DNA of 64,000 nucleotides, taken from positions 1 to 64,000 of the forward strand of contig NZ_JADKPR010000021.1 of assembly GCF_015351475.1 (NCBI RefSeq), given 5' to 3'. The stretch is from Flavobacterium sp. HJJ (GTDB lineage Bacteria; Bacteroidota; Bacteroidia; Flavobacteriales; Flavobacteriaceae). Below are positions 26,365 to 36,600 of this stretch, in pieces. The stretch's first letter is position 1. Every line of letters begins with the position of its first letter. The notes under the pieces were generated by a model. It did no database searches and had not been told where the DNA came from. It worked only from the letters and a program-made list of their open reading frames with translations. The position numbers and the translations under genes are program-made.

Positions 26365-27603
26365 TTAAGGAATTAATCGAAGTGTAATTACATCATGAGA
26401 AGCTATATCAGCAGTAAAATTCTTCTTAGTAGTTCCTGCTTCTTTGTTTTTCCAAAGATCTTTGATTTTGAATATTGTTTTATTAAAATCGGCTTCAAAG
26501 CCAAAATCGGCATCTTTGATTGAATTTTTTTTCCAGTCGAAATTGATTTTTTTAAGAGCGTCGGTTCTATTTAAGAAAGTAACAGCCCAATTTCCATCAG
26601 CTAATGGTTTTACCCAAACTTCCAGTCCGTCTTCCGCAGAAAGTTTGAATCCCTGGATTCCTAATTTATCCTGATTGACCGTAATTAGTTCTTTATTGGT
26701 TAAAATCGCCAAAGTTTCTTTTGACATTTTTCTGAAATCATTTCCCGCAATCAAAGGAGAAGCCATCATACACCACATTGCAAAATGTGTTTTGTCTTCG
26801 GTATTGGTCATTCCGTCGCCTACTTCCATCATATCAAAATCATTCCAATGGTCTGGACCTGAATATTTACGAATATCTTTACGCATTTCGGCAATTTTCA
26901 TGAATCCCCATGATGACCAATTTCCTTCTTCGTGGTGAAATTCACAATCAAAACAAGGATAAATATCTCCCGAAATTCTCCACAAGTTTCCAATTGGTTT
27001 TCCCCACTCCCAAGGTTTTGTATCACCCCATTCGCAAAGACTGAAAACAATTGGTCTTCCAGCGGTTTTAAGTGCGTTACTCATTGTTGAATATGCTTCT
27101 GTAGAATTAATTCCTGCCGTATTACACCAATCGTATTTCAAAAAATCGATTCCTAAACTGGCATAAAAACGAGCATCTTGGTACTCATAACCGCGTGTTC
27201 CCGGATAACCTGCACAAGTATGTGTTCCGGCGCAATTGTACAAACCAAACTTCAAACCTTTGGAGTGTACATACTCGATTAAAGCTTTCATTCCGCTTGG
27301 AAATTTTATCGGGTCGGGAACTAAATTTCCATCTTTATCTCTTTCCTTTGCCATCCAGCCATCGTCAAGAACAATGTAGTTGTAACCCGCAGCTGCCATT
27401 CTGGTAGAAACCATAATATCTGCGGTTTCTTTTACGAGTTTTTCATCGATGTTAGTTTCAAAAGTATTCCAGGAGTTCCAGCCCATTGGCGGTGTCATGG
27501 CCAAACCTTCGAATTTTCCGGTTCCTTGTTTATAGACATTTCCTTGGGAGAAGCCTTGAATTGCAATGCAGTTTAAAAGTAAGCAGAGAAGTAATTTTTT
27601 CAT
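26365..27603 (-). CDS. GH27 alpha-galactosidase
   Basis: This 412-residue enzyme, from ATG 27603, opens with a signal peptide (MKKLLLCLLLNCIAIQGFSQ). An open frame continues another 81 codons upstream, but that stretch is the palindromic repeat and intergenic DNA. GH27 marks are MTPPMGWNSWNTF, YIVLDDGWMAKERD, FLKYDWCN (nucleophile Asp) and WRISGDI (acid/base Asp), plus NDFDMMEVGDGMTNTEDKTHFAMWCMMASPL. The family removes terminal alpha-galactose, as found on galactomannan side chains. It sits between GH2 and GH5 on the same strand, and its product matches the debranching step of the mannan locus. Confidence 0.94.
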   Translation of the reverse strand: MKKLLLCLLLNCIAIQGFSQGNVYKQGTGKFEGLAMTPPMGWNSWNTFETNIDEKLVKETADIMVSTRMAAAGYNYIVLDDGWMAKERDKDGNLVPDPIKFPSGMKALIEYVHSKGLKFGLYNCAGTHTCAGYPGTRGYEYQDARFYASLGIDFLKYDWCNTAGINSTEAYSTMSNALKTAGRPIVFSLCEWGDTKPWEWGKPIGNLWRISGDIYPCFDCEFHHEEGNWSSWGFMKIAEMRKDIRKYSGPDHWNDFDMMEVGDGMTNTEDKTHFAMWCMMASPLIAGNDFRKMSKETLAILTNKELITVNQDKLGIQGFKLSAEDGLEVWVKPLADGNWAVTFLNRTDALKKINFDWKKNSIKDADFGFEADFNKTIFKIKDLWKNKEAGTTKKNFTADIASHDVITLRLIP

Positions 27604-27667
27604 TTTTTTATATTTTGTTGTTGCGATAGTATTCTTGTTGTACAAATGTTTATTTTTTATTTGGCAC

Positions 27668-27693
27668 GCAGATCTTGCAGATCTTGCAGATTT
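27668..27693. repeat. Short tandem repeat before the GH27 gene
   Basis: A unit close to CAGATCTTG is repeated about two and a half times and is followed by a T9 tract. It lies about 65 bp upstream of the GH27 start, in the leader of that gene. Confidence 0.55.
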
Positions 27694-27737
27694 TTTTTTA
27701 AAACTATATGATCTTGTTCTCCATTTTTTTGGTGAGA

Positions 27738-27826
27738 GATAATAGTGGAGCTCTTTTTTCTTTATCAATTGCCTCGGGTTTAAACCCGAGGCAATTGATA
27801 AAGAAAAAAGCGGGAACGGATAGCCC
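27738..27826. repeat. Dispersed palindromic repeat, copy C, with perfect 58-bp palindrome core
   Basis: The left end has GATAATAGTGGAG and the right end GGGAACGGATAGCCCGACC, related to the ends of copies A, B and D. The core at 27753-27810 is a perfect 29+29 bp palindrome with no loop (centre GGGTTT|AAACCC, outer ends CTTTTTTC / GAAAAAAG). It lies between the GH27 and GH2 genes on the minus strand, so the mRNA of any read-through would carry a very strong hairpin. Confidence 0.85.
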
Positions 27827-27852
27827 GACCCTTGGGGCACGCCCACATTCTA

Positions 27853-30723
27853 TTAATTATTTATTGCATTTATTTTTATTTCAGCATTCTTCAAGCCTTT
27901 ACTGACTGTTGTTAACGTAATTTCTCCTGCTTCCCCGGTTGTTTGGACAATTACCTGTGCCAAACCATTGAATAATTTACGCTTGTAATTTTCGGCTTTG
28001 GTAATAATCTGGATCGTTCCCGGATTTTGATTGACAACATCCCATTTGTATTTTTTCAATAAAGGCTCGGCGATAATTGCAATGGTGTTTTTGCCTGAAT
28101 GCAGGATTTTTTTGTCCAGCACAAATGAATCTCCTTTTTTGTTTTCTGGAATTTCATTGCTGATTTTATTTCCGTTAATAAAAATGGATTGTTTTTTCCC
28201 AAGACTGTTATAGAACAAATTAATTTCCGTTTCGTTATAGTTTGCCGGCAAATTGAACTCAGTTCTATAAACGACCGTTTTTACTTTTTTACCAAAAATA
28301 GTATCTCTGTCGTCTGTAAAGGCTTTTTGCCAAGATTCGGCACTAACATTTTCCTGCGTTTCTTCTGAAATATTGAAATCAGCTGCAATTTTTTCTTTTA
28401 AATTTTCAATATTCAAAACGGTATTGGTTTCCAAATATTGGTCAGGTTCCAATGATGTTGGATTTCCGTTTCCAACACCGATAATTTTTCCAGGTCCAGT
28501 GATTGAAAAAGTAATTTCATTATCAGCAATTGGAACAGAAAGTCCTGATTTATCTTTGGCACTCACTGTAATCATTGCGATATCATTTTTGGAAGCTTCA
28601 ATATTATTTTTATCGGATGCTAAATTTAGAACTGCTGCTGTGCCGGTAGTTTTTACGGCATCGGTTATGATTTTCTTTCCGTTTTTGTACCCGACTGCTT
28701 CCAGCGTCCCGGGAGTGTAATTGACATTCCATTCGAGATGGCCGTCTTTTTCCATTGCTTTTTTACCTAAACTTTTCTTGTTTAAAAAAAGTTCTACTTC
28801 GTCACAATTGCTGTACGCCCAAACTTCAATACTTTGGTTTTCCTTTCCTGCCCAGTTCCAGTGAGGCAAAAGATGGAGAACAGGTTCATTTTGCCACCAC
28901 GCTTTCAAGTACCAAGCGTCATCTTTATAAAATCCGCATTGATCTACCATCCCGAAATAAGAACCTGTTGAAGGATATTCAAAAGGTGTAGGCTCACCGC
29001 GATAATCAAATCCTGTCCAAATGAACATTCCTGACAGATACGGGCGGGAATTATAATGTTTCCAGCCTTGTTCTATACTAATAAAACTCGAACTTGGCGC
29101 TTTATCATAGGCCGGCATAATGTGTTTTTGATTGTCGCGATAATATTCACCACGAGTGGCATTGGTACTACCCTCTTCGGTTCCCCAAATACATTGATTG
29201 GGAAATAATTCATGTTGTTTGTCCGTGCTTTTATTCACGATATAATTAATACCTAAAAGATCCATAACCGTTGTTATTCCGTTACTGCCTATTCCGCCAC
29301 TGAAAGCTGCTGTGGCAGGTCTGGAAGCATCTAAAGTTTTTACATACGATTGCATGGTACTGGCAATTCGGGCACCTACTATGTCATTTTCGATTCCCCA
29401 TTCTTCGTTTCCAATGCTCCAGCTTATGATAGAAGGATGGTTTCTGTCACGTTCGATCATTTTTTTGATATCTGTCAGATGCATTTCTGTGCTCCCCATT
29501 AAACGGTTTTCATCTATAATCAGCATTCCCAAACGGTCACAAGCCTCAAGCAATTCAGGTGTTGGCGGATTGTGTGAACAGCGATAAGCATTACTTCCGA
29601 AGGATTTTAAGGTTTTAATTCTGAAATCCTGCAATGCATCCGGCATGGCCGCTCCTACCCCGGCGTGATCCTGATGATTGTTTGTTCCTTTTATTTTGAC
29701 ATGTTTTCCGTTAAGAAAAAAGCCCTCATTGGCATCAAAACGAATAGTTCTTACTCCAAAAGAAGTTTGAAAAGTATCTACCAGCTTATCCTCTTCATAA
29801 ACGGAGGTAATCATTTTATACAAATAAGGATTTTCAAGTGACCAAAGTACTGCATTCTGCAAAGTCAAATCTGTTGAAAAGTCTTTGGTTTCTCTTGGGT
29901 TTAAAACGCAGGAATTTATTGTTTTTTCGGAAACATTTTTACCTGACGCATCCAGAACAGTTTGACTAATTCTGAATGATTTAGCAGTTTTTCCTTCGTT
30001 TGTAACTGTTATTAATGCATCAATTGCTGACGTATTGTCTTTTGTTTTTGTTTTCACAAAAGTACCGTTATCCGGCACATGAAGCTCACTAGTTTTATTA
30101 AGCCAAACATGGCGGTAAATTCCGGCTCCTTCATAAAACCAGCCTTCTTCCATGACTGCATCTACACGGACAGCGATTGTATTTTCGCCTCCATAATTAA
30201 TATAATCGGTTATGTCGTATTCAAAACCCAGATAACCGCTGTCCTGATTTCCTAAATAATGTCCGTTTACCCAAACAATGGAATTACGGAAAACACCATC
30301 GAATGCGATATGGATCCGTCTTCCCAAATCACTTTCGGGAATGGTTATTTTTTTACGGTACCAGCCGATGCTTTTGTCAGGAAAATTTCGGCCAATGGCT
30401 TTGAAGCCGTGACTAAAACTGGCTTCAGGACTAAAACCCTGCTCTACCGCCCAATCGTGAGGAAGATCCAATTTACGCCAGGAACGGTCATCAAAAGAAG
30501 CATTGGCTGCGCCGTCACCAAAACCCGCTTTTGCCAAATAAGAAAAATAGGCTGTTCCAGTATTATAGTCTTTCTTAGTATCTGATGGATGACCAAAAGC
30601 AAATTTCCAATCTTTGTCTAACAAAATATGTTCTCTTGGAGAATTTTTCAAAGCTGATTGTGAAAAAACAGAAAAGCTAAAAGAAATCAGTACTAAAAAA
30701 AAGGATGTTTTAAAATTTTTCAT
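27853..30723 (-). CDS. GH2 beta-galactosidase-like enzyme with DUF4982
   Basis: This 956-residue protein has a signal peptide (MKNFKTSFFLVLISFSFSVFSQ). In order it carries a sugar-binding jelly-roll (DKDWKFAFG, KLDLPHDWAVE, VWVNGHYLGN), an Ig-like domain, the TIM barrel (FFLNGKHVKIKGTNNHQD, RCSHNPPTPELLEACDRLG, SIISWSIGNEEWG with acid/base Glu, and nucleophile Glu in WGTEEGS), DUF4982 (PHWNWAGKENQSIEVWAYSN) and a C-terminal Ig-like domain. The last domain is split by an extra jelly-roll of about 150 residues (KTVVYRTEFNLPANYNETEI, SIFINGNKISNE). Similar enzymes are beta-galactosidases; a beta-mannosidase role in this locus cannot be excluded. ATG 30729 is an alternative start. Confidence 0.9.
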   Translation of the reverse strand: MKNFKTSFFLVLISFSFSVFSQSALKNSPREHILLDKDWKFAFGHPSDTKKDYNTGTAYFSYLAKAGFGDGAANASFDDRSWRKLDLPHDWAVEQGFSPEASFSHGFKAIGRNFPDKSIGWYRKKITIPESDLGRRIHIAFDGVFRNSIVWVNGHYLGNQDSGYLGFEYDITDYINYGGENTIAVRVDAVMEEGWFYEGAGIYRHVWLNKTSELHVPDNGTFVKTKTKDNTSAIDALITVTNEGKTAKSFRISQTVLDASGKNVSEKTINSCVLNPRETKDFSTDLTLQNAVLWSLENPYLYKMITSVYEEDKLVDTFQTSFGVRTIRFDANEGFFLNGKHVKIKGTNNHQDHAGVGAAMPDALQDFRIKTLKSFGSNAYRCSHNPPTPELLEACDRLGMLIIDENRLMGSTEMHLTDIKKMIERDRNHPSIISWSIGNEEWGIENDIVGARIASTMQSYVKTLDASRPATAAFSGGIGSNGITTVMDLLGINYIVNKSTDKQHELFPNQCIWGTEEGSTNATRGEYYRDNQKHIMPAYDKAPSSSFISIEQGWKHYNSRPYLSGMFIWTGFDYRGEPTPFEYPSTGSYFGMVDQCGFYKDDAWYLKAWWQNEPVLHLLPHWNWAGKENQSIEVWAYSNCDEVELFLNKKSLGKKAMEKDGHLEWNVNYTPGTLEAVGYKNGKKIITDAVKTTGTAAVLNLASDKNNIEASKNDIAMITVSAKDKSGLSVPIADNEITFSITGPGKIIGVGNGNPTSLEPDQYLETNTVLNIENLKEKIAADFNISEETQENVSAESWQKAFTDDRDTIFGKKVKTVVYRTEFNLPANYNETEINLFYNSLGKKQSIFINGNKISNEIPENKKGDSFVLDKKILHSGKNTIAIIAEPLLKKYKWDVVNQNPGTIQIITKAENYKRKLFNGLAQVIVQTTGEAGEITLTTVSKGLKNAEIKINAINN

Positions 30724-30760
30724 CAACATTTATAAAAAGGTTTGTCAAAAGTTTAACTCT

Positions 30761-30768
30761 CAAAAATA
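30761..30768 (-). promoter_or_regulatory. Possible promoter of the GH2-GH27-GH5 group
   Basis: Minus-strand TATTTTTG fits TAnnTTTG 38 bp before the GH2 ATG. Together with the terminator at 30879-30912 it suggests the enzyme group can be transcribed apart from susCD. No well-placed TTG box is seen. Confidence 0.4.
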
Positions 30769-30878
30769 ATGAATCGAAGTCAAGTATATTGATACTTTTT
30801 TTTCAAAATACACTTAAAAACAATGTAATAGTGAATTTGAGTATTTCAAATTTAAAGTCATAAGAACTGCTGTAAAAA

Positions 30879-30912
30879 AAATATTCCCTAATTTTTCAAC
30901 TAGGGAATATTT
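30879..30912 (-). terminator. Terminator between the SusCD group and GH2
   Basis: A 12-bp perfect stem (AAATATTCCCTA / TAGGGAATATTT) with a 10-nt loop is followed on the minus strand by a T-run. It lies 20 bp past the surface glycan-binding protein stop. Confidence 0.8.
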
Positions 30913-30932
30913 CAACTAACTCAAATTAAAAA

Positions 30933-31985
30933 TTATTTTAACACAAATCCCATCTCATCCATTAATATGGTGTTACCGCCAAAATTTCCGGCTTCTTGAA
31001 ATGTCAATTGATCAAAAGTAGTAGGATTTCCAATCTCTGAGAACGGAATCTCAATAATAGTCCATGATGTATTTATTGATTTTACTATTTGATAAGCCCA
31101 TCCTCCAAAAACAAATTTCAATTTAGCATCAGGATTTGCAGAGGTACTTTTAATCTTAACTCTAAATGCTTTATATTTTGAAACATCTCTAGAATTAAAC
31201 TTCAAATCAGCACCATCCCAACCTCCAAAAGCTATTTTCAGGGATGCGTTTCCTTGGGCTTTATCTACAGTATAATTTGTATTAAACTCATTACCGCTCC
31301 AAGTCCAATGTCCTGCATCACCTTGTATTGCATCGTCATACAATGCTGCACCAACTGCTAGACTAGAAGCTGCTGTACCAGTAATATTTGTAACTGTCAC
31401 CAATTTATCAGCAGAATTAGCTGGCATCTTAAACTTAATCTCTGTCAACGTAGAAGAAACTATAGTTGCTTGCTGCGTGCCAACTTTTACAACAGGATTT
31501 AAAAAATACTTTCCATCAATAGTAACTACATCACCTGCTGCTGCATTTATTGAATTGAACCAATTAAAAGTTGGCGGCGGCGGTGCTGTAACAAAATCAT
31601 AAAGAACAGTTCCGTAATTGGTAACTATTTTTAATTTATTAGAAGCGTTAGCATACGGCGTGCTTTCATCAATCATTATAACAATATCAGTATCTGTTAC
31701 AAAAGTTGGACGAAAATAAGTCTCAAAATCATTAAAGTACACTTTCTGCGTTGTAAGCAAACCTTTACCATGGATGATATAATAACTTTTAGGATCTCCT
31801 TTGGTAACTGGAGCTAATGGCAAAATAACACCATCTTCAGTATAACCTGACGGCATTACTGATTCTACAACTGGAGGACCGGCACTGTCTGAAGTATTAG
31901 AATCATCGGAGCATGAACTAAAAAGCATTAAAGAGAACATCAATGCAATACATGCTGTCAACGTAACATTTTTTATATTTTTCAT
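30933..31985 (-). CDS. IPT/TIG surface glycan-binding lipoprotein (SusE position)
   Basis: This 350-residue lipoprotein has the lipobox MLFSSCSDD (Cys about 25). The first two thirds look like two IPT/TIG-type Ig folds (YIIHGKGLLTTQKVYFNDFE; VVTIDGKYFLNPVVKVGTQQATIVSSTLTEIKFKMPA). The C-terminal part is a jelly-roll-like region (HWTWSGNEFNTNYTVDKAQGNASLKIAFGGWDGADLKF). It follows susD by 17 bp, the usual place of the accessory surface glycan-binding protein in Sus-type loci. It probably binds mannan at the cell surface before SusCD uptake; binding is inferred from position and architecture. Confidence 0.88.
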   Translation of the reverse strand: MKNIKNVTLTACIALMFSLMLFSSCSDDSNTSDSAGPPVVESVMPSGYTEDGVILPLAPVTKGDPKSYYIIHGKGLLTTQKVYFNDFETYFRPTFVTDTDIVIMIDESTPYANASNKLKIVTNYGTVLYDFVTAPPPPTFNWFNSINAAAGDVVTIDGKYFLNPVVKVGTQQATIVSSTLTEIKFKMPANSADKLVTVTNITGTAASSLAVGAALYDDAIQGDAGHWTWSGNEFNTNYTVDKAQGNASLKIAFGGWDGADLKFNSRDVSKYKAFRVKIKSTSANPDAKLKFVFGGWAYQIVKSINTSWTIIEIPFSEIGNPTTFDQLTFQEAGNFGGNTILMDEMGFVLK

Positions 31986-32002
31986 ATTTTTAATTTTAAA
32001 AA

Positions 32003-33643
32003 TTATTTAAAAGTATACGGAGCTACTTCTGTCAATTTTGGATTTTTAATCAAATCATCTGCTGGATAAGGCAGTAAAAGATTTGTAGCAGTAATCGTTA
32101 TGTGTTTAGGATTGTCTTTATCTCCTCTATTTTGCCCCTCTAGTATAGCTTTAGCTTTAGCAAAAGGCAAACGTCCCAAATCAAAATAGTAATCTCCTTC
32201 ACAAGCCAATTCCGCGCGTCTTTCTTTGAATACATCATCAAAAGTAATTGATGCCTTTGCAGACAGTCCTGCTCTTTTACGGACTGCATTGAAAGATTTA
32301 AGAGCCAATGCATCTGTGGTGCTTCCTGTCTGAGAACCTATAGCTGCTTCTGCATGAATCAATAATAACTCAGCATAACGCATCTGATACGTGTTCATAC
32401 TGCTTTCTCCATTAAAAGGTTTATTAAATTTCCCTGTTATAGGTAAATTTTCTTTTCCGATTACATATTTTTTAAGCCCTGCTCCAGAGTTTTGAACTCC
32501 ATTAAGTGTAGGATTCGCAGTTTTCCCGTCAGGTAAAGTTGCTGATGTTGTATCAAATGTATATCCTAAAATATAAGGAGCATCAACACTGAGATCCTTA
32601 GCATAAGTTAAATTAGGATAATAATCCCCAGAAAGCATAAAGGTCTCTCTTCTTCTTCTGTCTCCAGCCTCAAAAACATTATTAATTAAATCCTGAGATG
32701 GTGCAATCTGGGCAGAATAAGTAGTTTCTACCAATCTATTTTCAGGAGCAAAAGTTGTATTAGAGAAGTTACCGTCAAAATAAGTTGCTGTCCCTGTCCA
32801 TTGCCATGCAAAGATTGACTCTTCATTATTATTGTTCATCTGCAAAAATAAATCTGCAAACGATTTTGTAGGCAATTCATCTCCTCCTAATAATTTAAAC
32901 TCTCCGCTGTTAATTACTTCTAAAGCCATAGCTTTTGCCAAGTCATACTTTTTCTCATATAAATATACTTTTGCCAAAAAAGCTTTAGCAGACCCGCTTG
33001 ATACGTGCGCATTAGTAGCATAATTAGAACCTCTTACTTTTGTTCTCAAATTTGCAGCGGCAAATTTTAAATCATTTTCTATAAATTTATAAACATCTGC
33101 AACTGGATTACTCGGAGTCACAAAATTCGCAGAATAATCAGCAGTGTTTTCAATAATAGGCACATTACCCCATAATCTCACTAAGAAAAAATAAGAAAAG
33201 GCTCTGATAAAATGTGCTTCTCCTAATGCATTATTTAATGCTTCTTTACTAACTTCAGGCCCAACACCTGTAGGCAGACCATTGATAAAAGCATTAGAAT
33301 TTGCAATAGCACCATAACATGATCTCCATGAATCAGAAATATAGGATGCCGTACTAGTAAAACTCAAATCGGTGAATTTACCAAAATCATTATACGGAGC
33401 AGCATACATATTACCAGAAATCACATCAGTAATACCATAATAACCCGCTTTGTTCATATTAAACCATACAAGACCATATAATCCATTAGCTGCATTATCC
33501 AGTTTTAAATCTGAGTCATAATAGTTAGTTAAAGTAGGTGTTCCCTGTGCCGGCACATCTATAAAATCCTGAGAACAAGAAGATGAGACCAACAATATCA
33601 ATGTCATAGCAACAACACTGCTTCTTTTTATTATATTTTTCAT
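32003..33643 (-). CDS. SusD/RagB-family outer-membrane lipoprotein, mannan locus
   Basis: This 546-residue protein has a lipobox (LILLVSSSCSQDF) and the SusD pattern: TLTNYYDSDLKLDNAANGLYGLVWF near the start, the helical region GEAHFIRAFSYFFLVRLWGNVPII, KAFLAKVYLYEKKYDLAKAMALEVI, and the C-terminal MNTYQMRYAELLLIHAEAAIG plus FKERRAELACEGDYYFDLGR. SusD-type proteins cap the SusC channel and bind the incoming oligosaccharide. It is 11 bp downstream of susC. The mannan substrate is inferred from the flanking GH26 and GH130 genes. Confidence 0.95.
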   Translation of the reverse strand: MKNIIKRSSVVAMTLILLVSSSCSQDFIDVPAQGTPTLTNYYDSDLKLDNAANGLYGLVWFNMNKAGYYGITDVISGNMYAAPYNDFGKFTDLSFTSTASYISDSWRSCYGAIANSNAFINGLPTGVGPEVSKEALNNALGEAHFIRAFSYFFLVRLWGNVPIIENTADYSANFVTPSNPVADVYKFIENDLKFAAANLRTKVRGSNYATNAHVSSGSAKAFLAKVYLYEKKYDLAKAMALEVINSGEFKLLGGDELPTKSFADLFLQMNNNNEESIFAWQWTGTATYFDGNFSNTTFAPENRLVETTYSAQIAPSQDLINNVFEAGDRRRRETFMLSGDYYPNLTYAKDLSVDAPYILGYTFDTTSATLPDGKTANPTLNGVQNSGAGLKKYVIGKENLPITGKFNKPFNGESSMNTYQMRYAELLLIHAEAAIGSQTGSTTDALALKSFNAVRKRAGLSAKASITFDDVFKERRAELACEGDYYFDLGRLPFAKAKAILEGQNRGDKDNPKHITITATNLLLPYPADDLIKNPKLTEVAPYTFK

Positions 33644-33654
33644 ATTAATACGTA

Positions 33655-36600
33655 TTAAAATTCAACATTAAAACCAAAAGATATCTGTCTAGGAGTCGGA
33701 TAACGTCCGTTATCAATACCAGATAATAATGCATCTTGGTTATAAGAACCTACTTCAGGATCATAACCTTTGTAATTGGTAAAAGTATATAGGTTTTGCG
33801 CAGAGGCATAAAATCTCAATCTTGACAATTTTATTTTTGAAATAATATCAGACGGTAAAGAATATCCTAAAGTTAGATTTTGAATTCTCAAATAAGATCC
33901 ATCCTCAATAAAACGAGATGATACCGCATTATTTATATTGTCATAAGCTGAAGGTCTTGGTAAAGCACCATCTAAATTATCAGCCGAATAAAAATCTGCT
34001 GCTTCAGTCAAATAATTTGTTCCAACACCATTATTCATTGTACCAGATGCACGAGTTAAATTCATTAATTTATTTCCAACAGTTCCCTGAAGAAAAATAG
34101 ACAAATCAATATTTTTATATTTAAAATTATTCGTAAATCCGTAAGTTAATTTTGGATTAGGATTTCCAATTGCAACTAAATCTTTTGAATCAATAATACC
34201 ATCATTATTTTGATCTTTATAAATTACATCTCCTTTTTGGAAATTTGGCAATAATGAATTAGTTCCATCTTTTAGGATTGTTTTAGTTCCATTAGTATCA
34301 TGTCCATAAGTTAACAAATCAGCATCTGTTCTATAAATACCTTCAGCCTGATAACCAACGAATGATCCTATTGGCAAACCTTCCATTGTTCTGGAAACAG
34401 TAACTGTACTATAAGCCAGTGTATTCATTGTTTTAACAATGTTTAATCCTAGCATATCTGTAACCTCATTAACATACTTAGATAAATTCAAATTTGCATT
34501 CCATGAAAAATTTTCAGTAAAGTTATGAGAATAACCAAGTGTAACCTCGATACCTCTATTTCTCATACTTCCAAGATTAAAATATGGAGGATTTACACCA
34601 CCTTCATAATCGCCGCCGCCAGAAAGGAAGTTTGGCAAAGGAACTTGATACAAGAAATCTTTAGAAACTTTATTATATACATCCACAGAAGCAGTTAGTT
34701 TAGAATCAAACATTGTAAAATCTAAACCTAAATTAGTCTGCTCTTGAGTTTCCCATTTTAAATTTGCATTATTAGTGTTTGATGGCAAATAGGAATTCCC
34801 CATTGAACTATTAACCAAATGCAGATTAGAATCATATGACCAACCAGGAATTTGATTATTTCCTGTCTGCCCCCAGCCAAATCTAAATTTTATATTATCA
34901 ACATACTTTTTAGTACCCTCCATGAAAGCCTCATTTGAAAGTTTCCAAGAAGCTCCAAATGCACCAAAAGTACCCCATTTTTTACCAACGTCAAACTTTG
35001 AAGATCCATCCGCTCTTATCGATGCCGAAATCCCATATTTATCGCCATAATCATAAACAACCCTTCCTAAATAAGAAGACATAGTTTGATCTCCTTCGTA
35101 TGGACTGCTTACAATTGCTTTAGACAAATCAGAATACGCAAGTTCATGATGACTATTGTCTTTAAAGCCAGTAGCATTAATAGAATACCCTTCCCAATGT
35201 GCTCTGTTCGATTCTTGCACTGCCAAAACTGTAAAATTGTGTTTACCAATAGTTTTTCTATAGGTAAGCATATTTTTCAAGTTCCATGAATTACCAGAAG
35301 ATGGATTATAGTATAAGTTAGCATAGCTTTTTACAGCATTTCCTAAAGAATACATTGGATCATACTGCTGTCCTAAATTGTCATAAATATATCCACCCGC
35401 TTCAAAACGATAATCCAATCCTTTAAACAGATCAATCTGCGTATAAAAATTTCCAGAATAATTTTTTCTAACCAATGTATTAGATCCTAATAAAGAAGTT
35501 GCCACAGGATTAACGAATGAAAGCCCGCTAATTGGTCCTCCAAAAGATCCTGACAATTCTCTAACTGCAACATCTGGAGTTGATAATAGAGAAGTAGCAA
35601 CTACTCCATTAAACTGACCGTTTAAAGTTAATTTTTCATCTGTAATTGTACCGCTGACATTTGCACCGACTTTTATAAATTTATTAAGTTTTGCATCAAT
35701 ATTAGATCTAAAATTATATCGTTTGAAACCCGATTCAATTACAATACCTTCTTGATTTAATGCACCACCGGAGATATAATAATTCACGCCGTCTTTACCG
35801 CCTGAAAAAGACAATTGATTCGATTTCATAATTCCTGTCTGGTAAATTTCTTTCTGCCAGTCTGTTCCAGCTCCTAAATATTCTGGATGAGCAAATTCTG
35901 GACGAAGACCAAGACCATATACAGTTGCTAAAGCATTTTGATGGCTTGCATATTGCGACAGATTCATTGAAGGCAATTGTTTTGGCAGATTACTGATAGA
36001 ATAAGAATTCTCGTAAGTTAATTTTCCTGTTCCTTTTTTACCAGATTTTGTTGTCACAAGAACAACACCGTTAGCACCTCGAGAACCATAAATAGCTGTA
36101 GCAGAAGCATCTTTAAGAATATCAATAGATTCTATATCACTAGGGTTTATAAGTGATAAAGGGCTATATGTAATATTTCCAGCATTAGAAAAATTAGAAT
36201 TTCCAGATGCATTTCTTCCAGATGTAGATGAATTTCTTGCATCTCCTGAAATTGGCACACCATCAATTACATATAAAGGCTCGTTTGTGCCTGTCAATGA
36301 TGATGCTCCTCTAATTTTTACAGAAACATTTCCTCCTGGCTCACCAGAGTTATTATTTATAACAACACCAGCAGCTTTACCCTGCATCATTTGGTCAAAA
36401 GAAGCTACCTTTATATTTTCGATATCTTTTGAACTAATACTAGAAACAGCACTGTTTACGTCTTTTCTTTTTACAGTTCCATAACCAATTACTACAACGT
36501 CTTTTAAATCTTCTGCACTAGATTTTAAAATGACATTGATAGTTGTTCTCCCGTCTACAGCAATTTTTTGCGTATTAAAACCTACAAAAGAAAAGGACAA

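Noticed and set aside
27604..27846. A longer GH27 protein with 81 extra N-terminal residues
   Set aside because: The extra stretch crosses a palindromic repeat and intergenic DNA, whereas the ATG at 27603 starts a clean signal peptide.
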